Origin: Pokkaliibacter sp. MBI-7
GTDB lineage: Bacteria; Pseudomonadota; Gammaproteobacteria; Pseudomonadales; Balneatricaceae
Reading direction: 5' to 3'
Length of the DNA: 64,000 bases
Assembly: GCF_029846635.1 (NCBI RefSeq)
Contig: NZ_JARVTG010000002.1
Location: forward strand, 909,501 to 973,500
Numbering within the stretch: the stretch's first letter is position 1; every line of letters begins with the position of its first letter. Below, one piece after another: positions 59,830 to 64,000 of this stretch. The translations under genes and the position numbers were made by a program. The notes under the pieces were generated by a model that was given only the letters and a program-made list of their open reading frames with translations, did no database searches and had not been told where the DNA came from.

Positions 59830-60246
59830 CTACGGGTGCACTTCTTCGAAGATAGCGACATTGAACACCCCGATTCTCATGGCAGCAAGGGCTTTTTGCT
59901 GCCACCGGCGAATGTAGGCGAACACCCGGCCAATCCCGGTGAAAAAGTCCGGTTTTGGGCAAAACGCAGCAGCGGTGATCAGGTGCTGTCTGGCGAATTC
60001 AGGGTGAGACACAAGGTTAGACGGCTGTATCCCTTGTGGCTTCTGGCTTTGTCCCACTGTCCCACTTGTCCTACTACTTTCTTCACCTATAAAAGAAAGA
60101 AAAAAGAAGGCGTGCGCGCGGCGCGCGTATACGCGCGTGCGTAGCAAGGTGGGACAGTGGGACACGCCAGTAACGGCGCGGGCTGTAGCGGTGTCCCAGC
60201 ATGACAGCCAGCTGGGACGGTGGGACAAGATCAGGTGAAGGCTCAC
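59830..60246 (-). CDS. Doubtful ORF in the Q-to-lysis interval
   Basis: A 138-codon frame starting at a GTG that overlaps the stop of the Q-like gene. It is Arg/Ser/Pro-rich with repeated GTCCCAC DNA motifs and a palindromic GCGCGCG tract (60112-60132), so its first part looks non-coding. The C-terminal FAYIRRWQQKALAAMRIGVF stretch looks protein-like. The interval probably contains the late promoter. Confidence 0.3.
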   Translation of the reverse strand: MSLHLILSHRPSWLSCWDTATARAVTGVSHCPTLLRTRVYARRAHAFFFLSFIGEESSRTSGTVGQSQKPQGIQPSNLVSHPEFARQHLITAAAFCPKPDFFTGIGRVFAYIRRWQQKALAAMRIGVFNVAIFEEVHP

Positions 60247-60605
60247 GCTGCGCGCTCCAGCAGCAACTGAGCAATGGCCAGATGGGCCTCATGCAGGCGA
60301 CGGTAATAGGTCGCCCGGCTAATACGGCAGGCAGCTATCTTCTGTTCCTCCAGACTGTCATGGTTGGTGTAATGCTCCAGCACGATAAACCGCAGCGCCT
60401 CCGATAGCTGTCGCGTCACAATCAGCTCGATGTCATAGCCACGGTCAGTCAGCACCTTGCCGCCGGGGCTGCCACGAATCAACACCCCCTTGCTCTCCAT
60501 CAGACGGGCAATCATATTTTGCCCGCGCGGCTCCTCCTCCTGCTGACGTGGCGGGTGATACTCCTGCGCCCAGTCCTTCAGCAAAGCATCCATCGCGGCA
60601 ATCAC
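60243..60605 (-). CDS. Q-like antitermination protein
   Basis: About 120 residues; GTG 60605 overlaps the VapE stop (GTGA), with ATG 60593 as alternative. The C-terminal CRISRATYYRRLHEAHLAIA is a sigma-70 region 4-like HTH, as in small phage antiterminator Q/ArpU-type proteins; VTRQLSEALRFIVLEHYTNH precedes it. It lies at the end of the early operon directly before tandem terminators and lysis genes. The many terminators inside the late operon make such an activity necessary. Confidence 0.65.
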   Translation of the reverse strand: MIAAMDALLKDWAQEYHPPRQQEEEPRGQNMIARLMESKGVLIRGSPGGKVLTDRGYDIELIVTRQLSEALRFIVLEHYTNHDSLEEQKIAACRISRATYYRRLHEAHLAIAQLLLERAA

Positions 60606-62839
60606 AGGACCGGCTCCAGCTCTTCCACTGCCGGGCTGGCTTCGGGGGTGGTCTGCTCCTCATACTTGATCCAGTTATCGGGCCGCTTATAACCCCAGGG
60701 CCGGGCGCCGGAGCGCGTCGGCTTGGTCAGCCGTGCCCGACGCCAGCCCAGCCGGTGCATGATGTGGCCAATACGCATCTGCTCAGGCTTGCCCCAGTGG
60801 CCAAAATCGAGCTTCAACGCATCCGACAGAATCACATCACTGGTCACAAACTCACCAATGTAATACTCCAGCCAGTTCAGAACCTGATGCTCCCAGGCAT
60901 CCACCGCATAGCGGCTGTCCTGTTGCTCCTCAAACAGCGTTCGCTCCTCCGGCTCCACCCACCAGATCGCCCCATCCCGGTAGCACTGCATCGCTTCGGC
61001 CCACAGCTGATCACGAATCTCACGGATGGCATCCAGGTGGATGGTTGTCACCGTCACCGGCCAGTAACGTCGGTTGCCCGTGCTGTCCTTGAGGTATTCC
61101 TCCTGATTGGTGGTGCCAGCGAACACACACTGGCGTGGCAGATCAATCGCCCGTCGCCCGTAACTCTCGCGAAAGGTATCTACACGCGCCCCGAAGAACT
61201 GTTTGGCCTTGGTGCTGTCGGCCTTGTTAAAGGCATCCAGCTCGCCCAGCTCGATAATCCACTTGCCGCGAATGGTCTGGAACGCTTCCTTGTCGCCCAG
61301 AGTAAAGGGCGTATCCATAAACCACTCACCGCCGAGGATCGACAGCGCCGTGCTCTTGCCCGCGCCCTGCCCGCCTTCGAGGATCAACACGTTATCCATC
61401 TTGCAGCCGGGATCCATCACCCGCGCCACCGCGCCGACCATCCAGCGCTCGGCTACCAGCTCCGAATACTTACCCGGCGCCACCCCAAGGCACTGATTCA
61501 GCCAGAACGACAGCCGCGGCGTGCCATCCCACTGGAGCGACAGCAGATACTCCTTCACCGGATGCGACGACGACTGCGCCGCCACCACCGTAACGGCCTC
61601 CACCACCGCGCCAATCTTGGTATTGAAGTTGTAGGTCTGTGACAGCCAGTTAAGGGTCATCGTGTCATCAGTATCCGACCACTCGCCGGTGCTACCACCG
61701 TAGGGCGGCGTTTTCGCCTTGTAGACCTTGGTGCTGAAATCATCGCGGCGGATCACACCCTGCCAGCGCACATCATTCGAGAGGATCAGCACCACGTTGC
61801 TCATGTGCGACACCAGTGCGCCTGACTGAGTGTATTGCAGCTTGTCTTTCCAGCCGCCGACCGCCTCCGGCCGCACCACCTCCATGATCTGATCACGCAC
61901 CCGCTCCAGTCCTTCGGCCAGGTGCAAGTCATTAAAATCCGTCCAGCTATCCTGCCGATCCGGGCCAAAGGTCGGCTTCAGCCACTGCCCGCCCAACACC
62001 AGCGCCGCATCGTCCGCCTTCTCTACACCGGGGTTCCATGCTTCACCGCTGGGGCGCTTGGTCTTCCAGTCATCATCGGCGCAGAAGATCAGCGGACGGC
62101 CGGGGAACAGCTCCCGCATGGCCTTACCCACCGACAGCAGATTGCCCGCATCAAAGGCCACCGCCACCGTAAACTGCGTCGCCATATGGATGCTGGCCGC
62201 CGTGGCATAGCCTTCCGCCACCAGAATCGGCTCACCGGGGTCAGGGTGACGGCCCAGCATATGGAAAGCGCCCTCTTTATCCATCCCTTTGGGCACATAC
62301 TGCTTGGTCAGCCCCGACTCCGGGTGCGACGCCGGGTAGATCACCTGCAGGCCGACAATATTCGACTTACGGTCACGCATGGGCACCAGCACCGAACCGT
62401 TCGGCGTGAACTTTACCCCAACCGGCACTACCTGCTTGCGCAACAGATACGGGCTGGCACCCTTATCGCTCATACGCTCCCAGAATTGCCGCGCCCGTTT
62501 CGCCGCGACCCGCGCAGCGTGCACCTTACGCTCCCGCGCCTTCTGCATGGCCTCAGCCTGCCGGGCCTTCAACACCTCGCGCTCTTCCGCCGTCAGCGGC
62601 ACGCCCTTGGTCTTGATCTTGTGCGGCTCCTGCGTGCGCCAGTCACCATAGGCACCGAAATACATCACCCGGCCAGATGTCGTATGGTACTGATGCACCA
62701 CATACCAGCCGGTCGCCTTCTTGCCCTTGTCGCCTTCCATCGGGCAACGTGACAGCTTACCCAGCTCCAGCGGAGTGGAAGGCTGCAGGCCGTATTGCCG
62801 CAGCTGGCTCATCACCTCATCCAGCGCCTCAAAGCTCAT
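60602..62839 (-). CDS. Toprim primase plus VapE-like helicase fusion
   Basis: A 745-residue replication protein. The N-terminal half holds a Toprim-like segment (EPILVAEGYATAASIHMATQ, PLIFCADDDWK, SWTDFNDLH). The C-terminal half is a VapE/virulence-associated helicase with Walker A ILEGGQGAGKSTAL, a Walker B-like IIELGELDAF and arginine-finger-like NRRYWPVTV. It probably primes and unwinds prophage DNA. It overlaps genes on both sides by 4 bases. Confidence 0.88.
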   Translation of the reverse strand: MSFEALDEVMSQLRQYGLQPSTPLELGKLSRCPMEGDKGKKATGWYVVHQYHTTSGRVMYFGAYGDWRTQEPHKIKTKGVPLTAEEREVLKARQAEAMQKARERKVHAARVAAKRARQFWERMSDKGASPYLLRKQVVPVGVKFTPNGSVLVPMRDRKSNIVGLQVIYPASHPESGLTKQYVPKGMDKEGAFHMLGRHPDPGEPILVAEGYATAASIHMATQFTVAVAFDAGNLLSVGKAMRELFPGRPLIFCADDDWKTKRPSGEAWNPGVEKADDAALVLGGQWLKPTFGPDRQDSWTDFNDLHLAEGLERVRDQIMEVVRPEAVGGWKDKLQYTQSGALVSHMSNVVLILSNDVRWQGVIRRDDFSTKVYKAKTPPYGGSTGEWSDTDDTMTLNWLSQTYNFNTKIGAVVEAVTVVAAQSSSHPVKEYLLSLQWDGTPRLSFWLNQCLGVAPGKYSELVAERWMVGAVARVMDPGCKMDNVLILEGGQGAGKSTALSILGGEWFMDTPFTLGDKEAFQTIRGKWIIELGELDAFNKADSTKAKQFFGARVDTFRESYGRRAIDLPRQCVFAGTTNQEEYLKDSTGNRRYWPVTVTTIHLDAIREIRDQLWAEAMQCYRDGAIWWVEPEERTLFEEQQDSRYAVDAWEHQVLNWLEYYIGEFVTSDVILSDALKLDFGHWGKPEQMRIGHIMHRLGWRRARLTKPTRSGARPWGYKRPDNWIKYEEQTTPEASPAVEELEPVL

Positions 62840-63063
62840 CCCCGCGCCCTCCTTGCCGCCGCGTCACGCTTCTCGGTTATCGCCTGACACTCAGCACACC
62901 GGCAGCAGCCCTCCTGCATGGCCAGCCTGCGCCGGGCGGGAATCTCACCGCCGCAATCGACGCACTCAAACAACACCGGGCCACTAAGAAGAGGCTGACG
63001 CGCAGACAGCCAGTGATCCATCCGCAGCTCGATCAGCTCACTGGCTCTATCGACGTTATCCAT
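62836..63063 (-). CDS. DksA/TraR-type zinc finger protein
   Basis: A 75-residue protein from ATG 63063, overlapping the CII-like gene by 8 bases. FECVDCGGEIPARRRLAM followed by GCCRCAECQ carries the four cysteines of the DksA/TraR finger. Phage members bind in the RNA polymerase secondary channel and modify transcription. Confidence 0.85.
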   Translation of the reverse strand: MDNVDRASELIELRMDHWLSARQPLLSGPVLFECVDCGGEIPARRRLAMQEGCCRCAECQAITEKRDAAARRARG

Positions 63064-63583
63064 GGGAGTGCCCTCCCTTGCCCTGCAGATGGACCAGCCT
63101 GGCCCGCTGATACAACCCCACCGCCGCACGAATCAGCCGGTTACTCAGCTTCTGCGTGGCAGCCAGCTCACTGGCGGAAATCTCCCCGTCCTCGATATGC
63201 TGCGCCGTGGCCTCCACCGTATCGGCGGCAGTACGCAGCAACTCACTGGCACTGGCCACCAGATTGGCCGGCACCTCCTCAAACTCCAGCCGGGCCACCT
63301 CAAACCACAACGTATTACCCAGCTCAGCGTGCAAGGCATCCAGCACAATGGCGCGGCCCTTCGGCTCCACATAACGGAGGAAGTCCATCACCTCGACCAG
63401 ATTCAGCACATGGTGGGTATGGGCAGGATCAAACTTATGAGAAAGGGTTGTCGGGTTGCGGCCCGTGGCATACGCAAAGCCGGTGATACCGCCCCGGCAA
63501 TACGCCTCACTCCGCGCGACTAAACGCAGCGCCTCCGGCAGAGGCAACACCTCACGCTCCAGGCGATCAAAAGAATCAGACAT
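63056..63583 (-). CDS. Phage CII-like (CP76-type) regulatory protein
   Basis: A 175-residue protein from ATG 63583 (TTAGG upstream). An HTH with FAYATGRNPTTLSHKFDPAH and the following THHVLNLVEVMDFLRYVEP match the phage regulatory CII/CP76 family, which controls the lysogeny decision. The C-terminal half is helical. It follows the Cro-like gene in the usual early-operon order. Confidence 0.8.
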   Translation of the reverse strand: MSDSFDRLEREVLPLPEALRLVARSEAYCRGGITGFAYATGRNPTTLSHKFDPAHTHHVLNLVEVMDFLRYVEPKGRAIVLDALHAELGNTLWFEVARLEFEEVPANLVASASELLRTAADTVEATAQHIEDGEISASELAATQKLSNRLIRAAVGLYQRARLVHLQGKGGHSHG

Positions 63584-63668
63584 GGCAAAAATACCTAAAC
63601 GCTGCCAGTGCCCAAGCACGTACACCTTTGATAGAGTACGCAGTACGGCACAGGCATGACTGTGTCCA

Positions 63669-63757
63669 GCGGATGGCTGCTCTGTGGTGGAAAGGCCATC
63701 CGCGCCCTAACGGCTACGCCGTGGCCCGGTGTGAACTGTGGTGGTGAGCACCGGGCC
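63669..63757. promoter_or_regulatory. Twin hairpins with a common loop between cro-like and CII-like genes
   Basis: Two 35-nt hairpins: GCGGATGGC/GCCATCCGC (63669-63703) and GGCCCGGTG/CACCGGGCC (63723-63757). Each has perfect 9-bp arms and a 17-nt loop sharing CTGTGGTGG at the same place, although the arms differ. A small ACGGC-TAC-GCCGT hairpin (63710-63722) lies between them. Function unknown; a nut-like or RNA regulatory site is possible. Confidence 0.7.
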
Positions 63758-63774
63758 AATCTCTCAGCAGCGGG

Positions 63775-64000
63775 TCAGGCTGCCTTATCAGAAGCAAACA
63801 GTGCCGGCGGATAAAAGTGCTCAAGCAAGCACTCCCGTGACACTCTCCCCCCCGAATGCAATACCAGACGTGCCATCAACTCACGGCGCGGCACCTTCTG
63901 GCTGAACTTCAACTGATCCACATAACGTGGCGAACTCTCGCAACGCGCGGCGTATTCAGCCAACTCCTCAGCGCTCAACTGCGCAATAAAAACTCGAAAG
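63775..64000 (-). CDS. Cro/YdaS-like regulator (5' end outside window)
   Basis: The last 74 codons visible read ...AQLSAEELAEYAARCESSPR, then YVDQLKFSQKVPRRELMARL and LVLHSGGRVSRECLLEHFYP. This is the YdaS/Cro-type HTH pattern of phage regulators, ending in YPPALFASDKAA. No convincing start codon lies within the window. It should be the first gene of the rightward-edge early operon, divergent from a CI-type repressor beyond 64000. Confidence 0.7.
   Translation of the reverse strand, partial: FRVFIAQLSAEELAEYAARCESSPRYVDQLKFSQKVPRRELMARLVLHSGGRVSRECLLEHFYPPALFASDKAA

Noticed and set aside
59407..60144. 245-codon plus-strand open frame
   Set aside because: Antisense to the holin gene and to the tandem terminators; repetitive and without RBS.
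60548..61642. 364-codon plus-strand open frame
   Set aside because: Antisense to the Toprim-VapE gene, whose motifs are unambiguous.

Overview
The window looks like part of a GC-rich gammaproteobacterial chromosome (an Oceanospirillales-like marine or environmental bacterium would fit, but this is inference). It holds two unrelated blocks: a gallate/tannin catabolic island with other host genes (about 1-19.5 kb), and most of a lambda/HK97-type siphovirus prophage read right to left on the minus strand (about 19.6-64 kb). The integrase, CI repressor and right attachment site are not visible and probably lie beyond base 64000. I recognised no tRNA, rRNA or CRISPR array.

Host block. A LysR-type regulator with two N-terminal helix-turn-helix units (1-1198, minus) diverges from a gallate pathway: 4-oxalomesaconate tautomerase (GalD/LigU type), gallate dioxygenase (LigB+LigA fusion), LigJ-type 4-oxalomesaconate hydratase, CHA aldolase (GalC/LigK), a complete TRAP transporter (DctP, DctQ, DctM) and, after a strong terminator, a secreted tannase-family esterase with a CS-D-HC active site. 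Together they describe extracytoplasmic hydrolysis of gallate esters, uptake, ring cleavage and conversion to pyruvate and oxaloacetate. Then come an AbiEi-like antitoxin fragment, a CSS-motif/EAL c-di-GMP phosphodiesterase, a DUF3592-like pair (one broken), and a second aromatic cluster on the minus strand (CHMI-type isomerase plus TRAP DctM and DctQ and an N-terminally damaged DctP).

Prophage block (in phage order, from 64 kb down). Early region: Cro/YdaS-like regulator, CII-like regulator, DksA/TraR zinc finger, Toprim-VapE-like primase/helicase, Q-like antiterminator. Two tandem terminators follow, then lysis genes, HNH nuclease, TerS/TerL, portal, S49 prohead protease, capsid, connectors, tail tube, gpG/gpGT chaperones with a visible -1 frameshift site, tape measure, gpM, gpL, gpK, gpI, a 2502-residue gpJ with a giant repeat array, and a C-type-lectin-fold (FGE-like) adhesin. 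On the opposite strand at the tail end lie three collar-domain (MdpB-like) proteins and a SRAP/HMCES-type gene.

The most interesting feature is a family of antirepressor cassettes. Four intact antirepressor genes (two BRO-N, two AntA/AntB type, all sharing a C-terminal domain) are each preceded by a C4-type antisense RNA. Each RNA carries short boxes complementary both to the ribosome binding site of its own gene and to a second copy upstream. The box sequences differ between cassettes but change in step at all three sites, so each RNA appears matched to its own gene. In all four leaders the upstream target abuts a small hairpin that overlaps an intrinsic terminator, which suggests an attenuator under C4 control. 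A fifth cassette is a deletion remnant.

The antirepressors and other accessory genes (PutAbiC-like abortive infection protein, BrnT/BrnA-like toxin-antitoxin pair, TagO-like protein, lipoprotein) are inserted between structural genes. Nearly all end in their own intrinsic terminator, so late transcription must read through many terminators, which fits the Q-like antiterminator.
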